NCBI GenBank assembly: GCA_025355995.1
Contig: JANXYQ010000129.1
Span: 28,187-92,186 of the forward strand
Length of the DNA: 64,000 nt
Reading direction: 5' to 3'
Source of the DNA: Spirochaetaceae bacterium
GTDB taxonomy: Bacteria; Spirochaetota; Spirochaetia; Treponematales; Rectinemataceae
Shown: positions 52,352 to 61,603 of the stretch, piece after piece
Layout: the number at the start of each line of letters is the position of its first letter
Position numbering within the stretch: position 1 is the first letter of the stretch
Notes under the pieces: generated by a model
Told to the model about the DNA's origin: nothing
What the model saw: only the letters and a program-made list of their open reading frames with translations
Databases searched by the model: none
Made by a program: the position numbers and the translations under genes

Positions 52352-53824
52352 ATGAATCGCAGCATACTCTCGGCCTTGGCCGCCATAACGCTGACCTTCG
52401 CGTCCTGCGCATCGGTCCCGGCCCAGGGCAAGGCGCCGGATTGGATCTTCACGACCCCCAAGGCCGACGCGACCAATACATATTTCGTCGGTTCGGCCTC
52501 GGACGCCACGGGCGACGTCGCAACGGCGACCAACGACGCGGCCGCCAACCTCATGTCATCCATCACTCAGTATATAGGCGTTAAGGTGAACGTCGCCACG
52601 AGCGCCGAGGACAAGGCCACACTCGACTCCTACTCGGCCAAGATCAAGTCCACCGTCACGAGCTCCTCCCAGAACCAAGTCTCTGGCTTCTCCGTCAAGG
52701 AGCGTTTCGTCCAGACGGATAAGAAGACGAAGCGCGTCACCGTATACGTGCTCGCGGCCTATGCGACCGCCGACCTCGAGAAGGAAAAGGCGAGGATCGC
52801 CGACCTGATGAAGAAGGGCGTGGAGGCCGTGGAAGGCCCGGAGCGCGAGGGCAACGGGATGCTCTCTCAGAACCGAAGCTACGAGGCGGTCCGGAAATTC
52901 GTCGAGGCGGCGGTCGCGGCCTCCGGGTCGAAGATCGACAACGCCGACGTCTACTTCGAGCGCAACATCAACTCGGCGCGCACCGCCCTCTCCAAGATCC
53001 GCTTCGATACCTCCGCCTCCGGGGGCTACAAGGGCCTGGTCGGGCAGGATTTCAAGCAGCCCTTCAAGGCCAGGATCGTGACGGGCGAGGGAGCCTCAGC
53101 ACCCGGCGTGCCCGGCGCCGTAGTACTGATGAGCTACCAGCGCAAATCCGGGACTCGTCTAGTCTCCAAGACCGAGAGCGTCATGGCCGACGGCTCGGGC
53201 GCGATAAGCTTCACGCCGCCCGCTCCCGATTTCGTGGGCAAGGCAAAATTCAATCTCCGGCTGGATTTCCAGTCGACCCTGGACCTGCTCGACAAGATCC
53301 CGGACAAGTACGCCGCCTTCCGCGACTCGCTCGCCGAGGAGCTCAAGGCCAAGATAGTCGACGTCGCCTACGAGGTCGCCTCCAACGCGCGGGGCGTCTC
53401 GATGGCCGTCGCGATCCTCGACATCGACGAGACGGGCGCCGTGGTCGGTTCGCTGGCGCAGGCCGGTCTCATCGATGCCCTGCTCAAGGAGAAGTTCCTG
53501 GTGAAGAGCGTCGCCATCCCGAAGGAAGCGATCGCCGCCATGGACGAGGCTGCCGTATCCGCCGCCGCCTCGTCGGCGGGCAAGTACCAGCGGGTCGCGT
53601 TCGGCACCGCGACGATAACGAGCGTGCGCAAGGACGGCGGGAATTACCTCGCCACGGGGAAGGCCGTCGTCAAGGTGCTGGATATAGCCGGGGGGCAAAT
53701 CCTGTATTCCGCCGAGCGCGGCGCGACTGGACTCGGCTCGGATGAAAAATCGGCGAGGGCCGCGGCCTATCGCGAGCTAGGTCTCAACGCGATCGGCAAG
53801 GACATGCTCTCGAACCTTCCGTAA
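52352..53824 (+). CDS. LPP20-family lipoprotein
   Basis: A 490-residue lipoprotein with a signal ending in LTFASC. The first 150 residues match LPP20-type proteins: PDWIFTTPKADATNTYFVGS, then SITQYIGVKVNV, then TVYVLAAYATADLEKEKARI. A second region (about 230-310) resembles an Ig-like strand pattern, and the C-terminal 170 residues repeat a CsgG/TolB-like alpha/beta pattern (VSMAVAILDIDETG, LIDALLKEKF, YLATGKAVVKVLDIAGGQIL). AAGGAG precedes the ATG. It ends with a 14-bp terminator. This domain set suggests a role in envelope assembly or export. Confidence 0.75.
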   Translation: MNRSILSALAAITLTFASCASVPAQGKAPDWIFTTPKADATNTYFVGSASDATGDVATATNDAAANLMSSITQYIGVKVNVATSAEDKATLDSYSAKIKSTVTSSSQNQVSGFSVKERFVQTDKKTKRVTVYVLAAYATADLEKEKARIADLMKKGVEAVEGPEREGNGMLSQNRSYEAVRKFVEAAVAASGSKIDNADVYFERNINSARTALSKIRFDTSASGGYKGLVGQDFKQPFKARIVTGEGASAPGVPGAVVLMSYQRKSGTRLVSKTESVMADGSGAISFTPPAPDFVGKAKFNLRLDFQSTLDLLDKIPDKYAAFRDSLAEELKAKIVDVAYEVASNARGVSMAVAILDIDETGAVVGSLAQAGLIDALLKEKFLVKSVAIPKEAIAAMDEAAVSAAASSAGKYQRVAFGTATITSVRKDGGNYLATGKAVVKVLDIAGGQILYSAERGATGLGSDEKSARAAAYRELGLNAIGKDMLSNLP

Positions 53825-53840
53825 TACTGGACGCGGAGCG

Positions 53841-53872
53841 AACGAGGGCCGCCCATCCGGGCGGCCCTCGTT
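53841..53872. terminator. Bidirectional terminator
   Basis: A 14-bp perfect stem (AACGAGGGCCGCCC with its complement) around ATCC, between the convergent LPP20 gene and glycerophosphodiesterase gene. Confidence 0.8.
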
Positions 53873-53892
53873 GTTGTGCGAACCCGCTGTCG

Positions 53893-54675
53893 CTATTTTT
53901 TGAGGACATCCAGCTCGTGGGGCTTATTGGAGATCACGCCGACGCAGCCTAGGGCGAGCAGGCGCGCGGCCTCGGCCTTGTCGTCCACCGTCCAGGGCAG
54001 TATCGGATAGCGGCCGAATTTACGCCACCTGAGGGAGGATAGGCGCCCGACCTTCTTCCTGTCGGGCTTGAGCGCGTCGACCTTGCCTATCCACCGTCCC
54101 TCGCCGTGGCGGAGGTAGGCGGGGACGTCCTCGTCGCCCGACCAGATGATCGCGGTAGGAATCGCGGGCGAGAGGTACTTGAAGCGGGCGAGGGCCATGG
54201 GGTTGAAGGACGAGACGAGTATCCTCCCCGTCATGCCTCCCTTGGACGAGAAGGCGTCGCGCAGGCAGGAGGCGACGGCCGCCTCCAGCCCGTAGTCGGC
54301 GGATATGCTGCTTTTGAGCTCGACGTCGTAGTAGAAGGACTCCCCGAACTCCTCGAAAAGCTCCCGCAGCTCGGGTATGCGCTCGCTCTTCCATTTACTC
54401 CCCTTCCAGGACCCGATATCCAGGGCGGAGAGATCCTTCCAGGTCGAACGCTCGATCTCGAGCGCCGCGCCGGCGACGCGCGCCGTCGAGTGGTCGTGGA
54501 TGACGGCGAGCTTGCCGTCGTTCGTGAGGTGCACGTCGAACTCGATGCCCGGCATGCCCATGTTCCGCGCCAGCTTGAAGGCGGCCATCGTGTTCTCGGG
54601 AGCGATGGAGGAGACGCCCCTGTGCGCGAACAGAAGGGGGCGGGGAAGGTCGGGGAACAACGCGAGCCGGCTCAT
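53893..54675 (-). CDS. Glycerophosphodiester phosphodiesterase
   Basis: A 260-residue GDPD-family TIM barrel that splits glycerophosphodiesters into glycerol-3-phosphate and an alcohol. Catalytic residues are visible: AHRG (His18, Arg19), PENT (Glu27), IEFDVH (Glu45, Asp47) and VIHDHS (His60). No signal peptide, so it is cytosolic (UgpQ-like). Its ATG overlaps the stop of the coiled-coil gene (ATGA), so it is the last of a three-gene leftward operon. Confidence 0.93.
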   Translation of the reverse strand: MSRLALFPDLPRPLLFAHRGVSSIAPENTMAAFKLARNMGMPGIEFDVHLTNDGKLAVIHDHSTARVAGAALEIERSTWKDLSALDIGSWKGSKWKSERIPELRELFEEFGESFYYDVELKSSISADYGLEAAVASCLRDAFSSKGGMTGRILVSSFNPMALARFKYLSPAIPTAIIWSGDEDVPAYLRHGEGRWIGKVDALKPDRKKVGRLSSLRWRKFGRYPILPWTVDDKAEAARLLALGCVGVISNKPHELDVLKK

Positions 54676-55181
54676 GGCGCCTCCCCCTCGGCGGCCTTCC
54701 GCTTGAGCGCGTCGAGGTCGGCTTCGGCCTTGGCCGCCGACTCGAGCTTGGCGAAGTCCGCTTCGGTCGCGGCGGCGCTCCGCCCGCCGGCATCGTCTCC
54801 CAGCAGCTCGCCCGTCATCATCTGCAGCTCCGCGAGGAGGCGGTCGGGGTCTATGCTGCGCTCGCGCGCCTTGATCATGGGCAGCTGCTCGCGCATGCGC
54901 GCGACCTTGGCGCGAAGGTCGGCGCGCTCGGCTTCGAGCGCCGCGATCTTGGCCGCCAGCTCGGTCGCCTTGGCGCTCGCCGCCTGGACGAGCGCCGCCA
55001 TCGACGGGTCTCCCGCCGCGGCCTTGGCCTCGGCAAGGGCCAGCCTGCCCTTCCAGCGCTCGAGCTCGACCTGGATGTCGGCGATTTCCTTTTCCAGGCC
55101 CTTGGCGTCGACCGCGTAGGCGAAGATGTATTCTTTCGCCGCCTCGAGATCGAGGCCGGAGAGGTTCTCGTCGTCCGTCAT
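54672..55181 (-). CDS. Coiled-coil protein, unknown
   Basis: A 169-residue, highly charged and Ala-rich protein. Residues 15-110 form a long coiled coil (AAKEYIFAYAVDAKGLEKEI, LAAKIAALEAERADLRAKVA), with an acidic C-terminus. No signal or membrane segment. The ATG overlaps the upstream TGA (TGATG), so it is coupled to the beta-barrel-like gene. The longer frame to 56075 is a shadow of that gene. It may be a scaffold for its neighbours, but that is a guess. Confidence 0.7.
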   Translation of the reverse strand: MTDDENLSGLDLEAAKEYIFAYAVDAKGLEKEIADIQVELERWKGRLALAEAKAAAGDPSMAALVQAASAKATELAAKIAALEAERADLRAKVARMREQLPMIKARERSIDPDRLLAELQMMTGELLGDDAGGRSAAATEADFAKLESAAKAEADLDALKRKAAEGEAP

Positions 55182-56500
55182 CAGAGCTTGTAGGAGATGC
55201 CGCCGCCGAGGCTCACGCCGCCGTAGTTGTTGAAGAAGACGGTATCCATGGACACCCAGTAATCGATCCCCGCCTCGGCGAAGGCGGAAAGCTCGCGCGT
55301 GAAGAGGAAGGACGCTCGCAGGTAGGCCTGGGCGCCGATGTGCGAGAGCCAATCCGTCTTGTCGTTGGTGTTGAACACCGTGATGACCCTCGCGTAGCTC
55401 GCGCCGATCCCAGCGTAGGGCGTGAGAGTCAGGCGGCCCAGATAGAGGTCGTACTCGCCTCCGACGATCCCGTTGATAGGTATCACGGACAGGAACCCGG
55501 AGAAATAGGAGCTTACCTCGCTGACCGGGACCTGTATCGCCCCATAGGGCCTGAAGCCGTAGAAGCCGCGGGAGGCGGTTCCCTTGAGGCCTGGAATGGC
55601 AGTTCCGCCGGCGAGGTGGAAATAGCCCTCGGCGTCGATGCCGAGGCGCGGGATCTCCTTGAGCTGGACGTCCTTCGACATCTTGATCGAGGAGTAGACG
55701 ACGCGTCCGGTGGAGACCTCGGAGCCGACGTCCTTGATCTGCACGAGCCCCTTCTCGGAATCGTTCTTGAAGCCCTCGACCGTCTCGCTGACGATCACCG
55801 AGTACTCGTCGCCCTTCTTGATGCCCATGTTCCTGCCGAGCTGGAGCTTGATCTCGCTTCCGTTGGCCGCGAGGACGCGGGTGTTGATCTGGAATGCCTC
55901 GATCTTGCGCACCTCGAACTGAAGCTGCATCGGGATTCCCTCGATCGCGCCCGAGATCGATTTGTTCTGGTTGTCCTTGTCGCTGCCCGAGGATTTGACC
56001 TCGGCGATGCCCAGCACGGAGCCGCCGCCGCCGACGTCGATGAAGGTCACGTTGGTCTTGATGTCGGTCTCCCACTCGGACTTGTCCGAGTTATAGCGGG
56101 AGTTGAACTCCGAGACCACGGGCACAGCGATGATGAAGGCGCCCAGCAGCTTGTTGAACTCGGCCTCGGTGAGGACGGCCTCGCCGAACTGGTACTTCTC
56201 GGGAACCACGAAGTTGGCTTCCTTCGCCTTCTTAAGGGTCGCGATGAAGGCTTCGACTCCTCCGGAGGATAGCCGCTGCGTCTCGCCGATGATATTGAAG
56301 CGCCCGAGGTCGACGAAGACCTTTTGAATCTCCTGGTCGATGCTGCCCAGGGACTCGAGGGGAATCGACCACCCGTAGTATCCGAGGGCGAATATGGCAA
56401 CGTCCTTTTTCTCGCTGACCGTCGGGGTCGCCGCCGCGAGCGGGCCGGCGAATATTACAGCGGCGAAGAGCCCGGCTATGAGTTTCCTGGTTCGCTTCAT
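55181..56500 (-). CDS. Exported protein, CsgG-like N-terminus and beta-barrel-like C-terminus
   Basis: A 439-residue protein with a Sec signal (cut near AAA-TP, residue 24). Residues 30-280 read like a CsgG/FlgT-type fold (VAIFALGYYGWSIPL, KVFVDLGRFNIIGETQRL, NVTFIDVGGGGSVLGIAEVK, GRNMGIKKGDEYSVI). The last 150 residues alternate in short strands ending in GGISYKL, like an outer-membrane barrel. AGGAGG precedes the ATG. First of a leftward operon with the coiled-coil and glycerophosphodiesterase genes. It is probably part of an outer-membrane assembly with the lipoproteins at 50.4-53.8 kb. Confidence 0.65.
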   Translation of the reverse strand: MKRTRKLIAGLFAAVIFAGPLAAATPTVSEKKDVAIFALGYYGWSIPLESLGSIDQEIQKVFVDLGRFNIIGETQRLSSGGVEAFIATLKKAKEANFVVPEKYQFGEAVLTEAEFNKLLGAFIIAVPVVSEFNSRYNSDKSEWETDIKTNVTFIDVGGGGSVLGIAEVKSSGSDKDNQNKSISGAIEGIPMQLQFEVRKIEAFQINTRVLAANGSEIKLQLGRNMGIKKGDEYSVIVSETVEGFKNDSEKGLVQIKDVGSEVSTGRVVYSSIKMSKDVQLKEIPRLGIDAEGYFHLAGGTAIPGLKGTASRGFYGFRPYGAIQVPVSEVSSYFSGFLSVIPINGIVGGEYDLYLGRLTLTPYAGIGASYARVITVFNTNDKTDWLSHIGAQAYLRASFLFTRELSAFAEAGIDYWVSMDTVFFNNYGGVSLGGGISYKL

Positions 56501-56628
56501 TATTCCTCCTGATGTTACCTCGTCGCGAATCCTGAGCCCTTATTTTCCGCGCCAGGGGCCGTCCCTGTCAATAGAAGGCCGGCGTCGACGGGCCGGCCCG
56601 GCCTTGCCTCTGCTCGACCGGAGGGGCT

Positions 56629-58044
56629 ATGGTTTGCCTCAAAGCTATGCAGCGCTCCTACATGGATACCAGCGTCCCCATCGCCGCCCTCGCCACGGCT
56701 CCGGGGGAGTCGGCCCTGGCCGTCATCCGCACTTCCGGGCCCGGCGCGGTGGGCCTCGCGGCCTCGGTCTTCTCGCGTCCCGCGGCTCTCGCGGCCGCCC
56801 GCGGCCTGTCCCTGGTGAGCGGCAAGCTCGTCGACCCGGCCTCGGGACAGGCGGTCGACGAGGTTCTCGCGGCGGTCTTCCGGGCTCCGGGCGGCCCCGT
56901 CGGAGACGATGGCGTCGAATTCTTCTGCCACGGCTCGCCGGCCGTCATCCGGCGTGCCCTGTCGCTCCTCGAGGCCGCGGGCTTCGCTCCCGCCCTGCCG
57001 GGCGAATTCAGCTTCCGCGCCTTCGCGAACGGGAAGACCGATCTGGTCAAGGCCGAGGCGGTCCAGGAATTGGTCCGAGCCGGGAGCGAGGGCGCTAGGG
57101 CCGAAGCCCTGCGACGACTCGAGGGAGGCCTCTCCCGCGCGCTGCGCGCGGCTCGTGAGGCCCTCGTCGGGACCCTCGCGGAGGCCGAGGCGAGGCTCGA
57201 TTATGCCGAGGACGACGATGCGCCCGCCGGAGGCCTCGAGCTCGCCGCCCTCAGGGGGGTCCGCGACCTCGTGGCAGGCTTGTCCGCCAGCTACGCTGCG
57301 GGCCGGCTTTTCGAGCGAGGCGCGAGGGTCGTCGTAGCGGGAAGGCCCAACGCCGGCAAGTCCAGCCTCTTCAACCTCCTGGTGCGGGAGGAGCGCTCCA
57401 TCGTCGCCGCCGATCCCGGCACCACCCGCGATTGGATCGAGGCGGGGATCGAGCTTTGGGGTCTCCCGATCAGGCTCATCGATACCGCCGGGCTTCGCAT
57501 CGCATCGGGGGAGATCGAGGCCGAGGGCGTCTCGCGAAGCCGCCGCCTCGCCGCGGAGGCCGAGGCCGTAGTCTATCTCGTCGACGGGACCTCCGGCGTC
57601 GAGCCGGAGGACCGGGCCTTTCTCGAGTCGAGGCCCGACGCCCTGAGAGTTTGGAACAAGGCGGACTCGCCCGGCTGCGCCCAGGCGCCGTCCGGTTACC
57701 TGCGCCTTTCCGCCGCGACTGGCGAGGGACTGCCGGCCCTCGCCGACGCGTTGCGCGAAAGCGTCGCCCCGCGATTTGGGCGGGACGACGGGGACGCGCG
57801 GCCCGCCCGCGACATCCAAGCCGCTCGCGACATCCGTGTCGCGAGCGAGAGGCAGAAGCTCCTCCTCGATCGGGCGGTCGCCGCCTTGGATTCCGCCTTG
57901 GCCGGGCTCGACGAGGGCATCCCTCTCGACGCCCTAGTCATCGACCTGCGCGAGGCTGCGGACGCGTTGGGCGAAATTACCGGGGAGATCGCCTCGGAGG
58001 AAATCCTCGAGGCCGTCTTCTCCCGATTCTGCCTGGGCAAGTGA
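56629..58044 (+). CDS. mnmE: tRNA modification GTPase MnmE
   Basis: A 471-residue GTPase that works with MnmG to put an (carboxymethyl)aminomethyl group on U34 of certain tRNAs. N-terminal tetrahydrofolate-binding domain (DTSVPIAALATAPGESALAVI), then GRPNAGKSSLFN (about 237), DPGTTRDW, LIDTAG and NKAD, and the C-terminal catalytic FCLGK. The ATG at 56629 has GGAGGGG. MnmG follows by 7 bp. Confidence 0.96.
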   Translation: MVCLKAMQRSYMDTSVPIAALATAPGESALAVIRTSGPGAVGLAASVFSRPAALAAARGLSLVSGKLVDPASGQAVDEVLAAVFRAPGGPVGDDGVEFFCHGSPAVIRRALSLLEAAGFAPALPGEFSFRAFANGKTDLVKAEAVQELVRAGSEGARAEALRRLEGGLSRALRAAREALVGTLAEAEARLDYAEDDDAPAGGLELAALRGVRDLVAGLSASYAAGRLFERGARVVVAGRPNAGKSSLFNLLVREERSIVAADPGTTRDWIEAGIELWGLPIRLIDTAGLRIASGEIEAEGVSRSRRLAAEAEAVVYLVDGTSGVEPEDRAFLESRPDALRVWNKADSPGCAQAPSGYLRLSAATGEGLPALADALRESVAPRFGRDDGDARPARDIQAARDIRVASERQKLLLDRAVAALDSALAGLDEGIPLDALVIDLREAADALGEITGEIASEEILEAVFSRFCLGK

Positions 58045-58051
58045 GGGGAGC

Positions 58052-59896
58052 TTGGATTACGAAGCGATAGTCGTCGGGGGCGGGCATGCCGGGATAGAGG
58101 CAGCGCTAGCCCTCGCCCGCCTGGGTCATCGGACGCTGATGGTGACCCAGGACCTGGACGCGATCGGGCGCATGTCCTGCAATCCCTCTATCGGCGGCCT
58201 TTCCAAGGGGAACCTCGTCCGCGAGATCGACGCCCTGGGCGGGCAGATGGGCAGGCTCATAGACGAATCGATGATCCAGTACCGCGTGCTCAACCGATCG
58301 CGCGGGCCGGCAGTCCAGGCTCCGCGGGCGCAGGCCGATAAGGCGCTCTACGCCTCCCTCGCCCGGCGGGCACTCGAGTCGCAGCCGCGGCTCGAGCTCT
58401 TCATGGATACCGTCGTCGACCTCGTGCTGGACTCTTCCGGGACGCGCGTCGAGGGAGTCCTCACCGAGCGGGGGACGAGGATAGGCTGCCGCGCCCTCGT
58501 CCTGACGACGGGCACTTTCATGGAGGGGCGGCTCTTCATCGGCGACTGGAGCGCGTCGGGCGGAAGGCTCGGCGAGCGCGCGGCGGTGGGACTTGGCGAC
58601 GCCCTGCGCCGAAGGGGATTCCGGCTGGGCAGGCTCAAGACGGGGACGCCGGCCCGCGTGAAGGCCGGTTCCCTCGATTACGACGAGATGGAGAGGCAGG
58701 ACGGCGAGGAACTCTCGCCCTTCTCCTTCGCGGACGAGGCGGTCGTTCGGCCGAGCCTCCCCTGCTGGATCACGTATACGAACGCGCGCTCGCACGAGGC
58801 CATCCGCGCGGGGCTTAGCCTCTCCCCGTTGTACCGCGGCGACATCAAAGGCAAGGGGCCGCGCTACTGTCCCTCTATCGAGGACAAGGTGGTTCGTTTC
58901 CCGGAGAGGGAGCGGCATCAGGTCTTCGTGGAGCCGGAGGGCGAGTACACCGACGAGATGTATCTCAACGGACTCTCCTCCTCCCTGCCCGAGGAGCTGC
59001 AGTCCGAGTTTATCCATAGCGTGCCGGGCTTGAGGCGAGCGGTCATCGCGAGGCCGGCCTATGCTGTCGAGTACGACTACCTCGACCCATCCATGCTCTA
59101 CGCGTCGCTGGAATCCAAGGTAGCGGCGGGCCTCTTCGTGGCGGGCCAGACTAACGGCAGTTCCGGCTACGAGGAAGCGGCCGCGCAGGGCATCGTCGCG
59201 GGCATCAACGCGGCGCGGTCCCTCTCGGGCGAGAGGGCGGTGATCCTCTCCAGGGCCGAGGCCTATATCGGCGTGCTCGTAGACGATCTCGTCACCCTCG
59301 GCGTCGACGAGCCGTACCGCATGTTCACGAGCCGCGCCGAGCGACGCCTAGGGCTGCGGCACGATACGGCGGACGCCCGGCTCACGCCGATCGCGGCGTC
59401 GATAGGATTGGCCGACGCGGCGAGGCTCGAGCGATTCGAGCGGAAGATGGCGGGCCTCGGGGAAATACGGGAGCTCATCGCCGGGCATCGCATAGCGCGC
59501 GACGACATTTCCGCGAATCCGGGCCTGGCGCGCCACGCGGGCGAGAACGCCGCGGCGGCCCTGCGCGACCCCGCGCTCCGTGACTGCCTGGGCTCCCTCC
59601 TGCCCGGGCTATCGGAGCGGTTCCCGCGCGGCTGGATCGAGACCGCCGAGCTCGACGCGCGCTACGCCGGCTACGCGGAGAAGGAGGCCCGGCTGGCGGG
59701 CAGGATGGAGCGTTCCGAGCGGCTCCGAATCCCCGAGGGCTTCGACTACGGCGCCGTCACCGGCCTCTCCGCCGAGGCGGCGCAGAGGCTGGCATCGGCG
59801 CGGCCCCTGACTCTCGGGCAAGCGGCGCGCGTCCATGGAGTCCGGAGCGCCGACGCCGCGCTGCTGATGGTGACGATATTAAGGAAAACCAACTGA
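58052..59896 (+). CDS. mnmG: tRNA uridine-34 modification FAD enzyme MnmG
   Basis: A 614-residue FAD- and folate-dependent partner of MnmE. VVGGGHAGIEAALALARLG at the N-terminus binds FAD, CNPSIGGLSKGNLVREIDAL is the family signature, and the C-terminal helical region (FDYGAVTGLSAEAAQRL) binds MnmE. The start is TTG at 58052 with GAGGGGAG ahead, directly after mnmE. Length is normal. Confidence 0.96.
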   Translation: MDYEAIVVGGGHAGIEAALALARLGHRTLMVTQDLDAIGRMSCNPSIGGLSKGNLVREIDALGGQMGRLIDESMIQYRVLNRSRGPAVQAPRAQADKALYASLARRALESQPRLELFMDTVVDLVLDSSGTRVEGVLTERGTRIGCRALVLTTGTFMEGRLFIGDWSASGGRLGERAAVGLGDALRRRGFRLGRLKTGTPARVKAGSLDYDEMERQDGEELSPFSFADEAVVRPSLPCWITYTNARSHEAIRAGLSLSPLYRGDIKGKGPRYCPSIEDKVVRFPERERHQVFVEPEGEYTDEMYLNGLSSSLPEELQSEFIHSVPGLRRAVIARPAYAVEYDYLDPSMLYASLESKVAAGLFVAGQTNGSSGYEEAAAQGIVAGINAARSLSGERAVILSRAEAYIGVLVDDLVTLGVDEPYRMFTSRAERRLGLRHDTADARLTPIAASIGLADAARLERFERKMAGLGEIRELIAGHRIARDDISANPGLARHAGENAAAALRDPALRDCLGSLLPGLSERFPRGWIETAELDARYAGYAEKEARLAGRMERSERLRIPEGFDYGAVTGLSAEAAQRLASARPLTLGQAARVHGVRSADAALLMVTILRKTN

Positions 59897-60050
59897 TGCC
59901 CTTGAATAAAGAGCATTGACGCGAAGTCGCGCTGAGGGGCGCGAAGGGAGAGGATGAGTTCTCCGGCTCTGTCCGCGTCCCTTGGCGGACCTGCTTTACT
60001 CGATCGCCGCTATTTGAGAAAAGGCCCATAACCGGCTACCGAGCTAGGGA

Positions 60051-60686
60051 TTATTTCTTCACTATGCCCAGCATCGCGGCGAGGTCTTCTTTCGCCTTGT
60101 CGAGGGCGGATTGGTACTGGGTGCGCGCCGCGCTCACGTTCTGCTTGTAGAAAGCTGCGAACTCGGGATCGGACATCGGGTCGATGCGGACGTCCTGGCC
60201 CATCCTCGCGGCCATCTGGCGCTCCTTCTCGCGGATCTTGGGCCCCCACTGCTTGCGGATGGCCTGCTCGACGTTCTTCATGTCCTCGAGGTACTGCTTG
60301 AAGAACCCTACGAGCTGCTGGAAGAGGGCCTGTACCCGCTTGTCCGCTATGCCGGCGCCGACGCCGCCCAGGAGACCCGACCCCGAGGCGAGGGCGGAGA
60401 AGCCCGAGGACAGCGTCTGGAGCTTCTCGGTCGAGGCCTCGCTGACGGGGAGCTGTATCTGGGACGCGAGGACGTCGAACATCCCTTCTCGCACGGACGC
60501 CCGCTTCTCCTTGGCGTACTTCCCCAGCGCCTCGTCCAGCGAGGCCGTCTCGGGGTCCTCGAGATAGCGCCCGGCCGCCTTTTTTCCCTCCACGCGCAGC
60601 GCGTTGGCCTCGAGCGCGACCTCATCTATTTTGATGTCCTTCGAGCGCTCGAGCGCGATCTCGAGCGCGCTCTTGATCATTGCCAT
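60051..60686 (-). CDS. Conserved hypothetical helical protein
   Basis: A 211-residue, mostly alpha-helical cytosolic protein with many Lys/Glu heptads, starting at ATG 60686 behind CAGGAG. I believe similar proteins (DUF6657-like) occur in spirochaetes, but I cannot give a function. It lies 19 bp after the phosphatidyltransferase gene on the same strand, so the two are probably one operon. A short gap (59897-60050) after mnmG contains only weak GC hairpins. Confidence 0.7.
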   Translation of the reverse strand: MAMIKSALEIALERSKDIKIDEVALEANALRVEGKKAAGRYLEDPETASLDEALGKYAKEKRASVREGMFDVLASQIQLPVSEASTEKLQTLSSGFSALASGSGLLGGVGAGIADKRVQALFQQLVGFFKQYLEDMKNVEQAIRKQWGPKIREKERQMAARMGQDVRIDPMSDPEFAAFYKQNVSAARTQYQSALDKAKEDLAAMLGIVKK

Positions 60687-60705
60687 GTTGATTCTCCTGT
60701 CGAGT

Positions 60706-61500
60706 CTAGTTTGACCTGGGAAGCTCTCGGGCGAAGGCTATTACCTTGTCGACCATGCTCACTAGCACGATCGCCGCCGTCGCCCACTCCAGTACCTCGA
60801 CCAATTCTATTCTCCCGATGCCGAATATGAGCCTTGTAACCTCGATCGCGTAGAGCACCATTATCGAGGCGACCGCGGCCTTTCCCATGAGGGTCGTCCT
60901 CGGCTCGATCCTTTTATTGATGAAGATGAGGATGAACACGAAGGCTACCTGCAGGCCGAGTCGCGCCGTCACGAGGAGGAAGAACCATGGGGGCACCAAT
61001 TTAAAATAATAAAATACGATCGTGAGGACAATGAGGAGGGCGTAATCGCTCGCGCTGTCCATCATCTTCCCGACCTTCGTGACTTCGCTCGCCTTGCGCG
61101 AGACGTAGCCGTCGGCGAAATCGGTGGCGAACACCAGGACGACGAGGCATAGGAGCGGAAGGCGGATGCGGTATTCCTTGGCCGCCAGCACGAGGAAGAG
61201 GAGGGTAGGCATGCTCGTAACCCTGAACAGCGTGATGGCGTTCGCGAGATTGACCCTGTCGAGGCGCACGCCCGAGGGCTCCTTGACGAAGTCGTTCTTG
61301 AAGATGAAAAGCATAGATACGAGTAGGGCGAAGAAGGGAAGGGCGACGAGGAGGAACAATGGCCCGAAGCGGAAGAGGAATCCCTTGGGCAAGGTCGCGT
61401 CTGATGGCAGCGCGGGTATGGCGAACGAGCAGAAAATAGCCAATTGCAGGGCCATGTAGAGGCCCATGGTGGCGAGAATGCTCTTTCCGAGTCTGTCCAT
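60706..61500 (-). CDS. CDP-alcohol phosphatidyltransferase family protein
   Basis: A 264-residue membrane enzyme with about six helices and the catalytic motif DFADGYVSR followed by GKMMDSASDYA (the D-x2-DG...G-x3-D-x3-D metal-binding block). It transfers a phosphatidyl group from CDP-diacylglycerol to an alcohol such as glycerol-3-phosphate, serine or inositol; the acceptor cannot be told. It is back to back with a second family member at 61604, with the two starts about 100 bp apart. Confidence 0.9.
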   Translation of the reverse strand: MDRLGKSILATMGLYMALQLAIFCSFAIPALPSDATLPKGFLFRFGPLFLLVALPFFALLVSMLFIFKNDFVKEPSGVRLDRVNLANAITLFRVTSMPTLLFLVLAAKEYRIRLPLLCLVVLVFATDFADGYVSRKASEVTKVGKMMDSASDYALLIVLTIVFYYFKLVPPWFFLLVTARLGLQVAFVFILIFINKRIEPRTTLMGKAAVASIMVLYAIEVTRLIFGIGRIELVEVLEWATAAIVLVSMVDKVIAFARELPRSN

Positions 61501-61567
61501 CGCGCTCGCCCCCGCCTTCCCGCATTCCGGCCAGGCCTACTCGAATTTCGTTGCGGAATGATACAAC

Positions 61568-61597
61568 TTGACATCGTCGCTGTCAAATACCCATACT
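61568..61597 (+). promoter_or_regulatory. Promoter giving a leaderless pgsA-like mRNA
   Basis: TTGACA (61568-61573) and CATACT (61592-61597) with 18-bp spacing. The start site falls at or next to the ATG at 61604, and no ribosome site is present. Confidence 0.55.
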
Positions 61598-61603
61598 TCG
61601 GCT

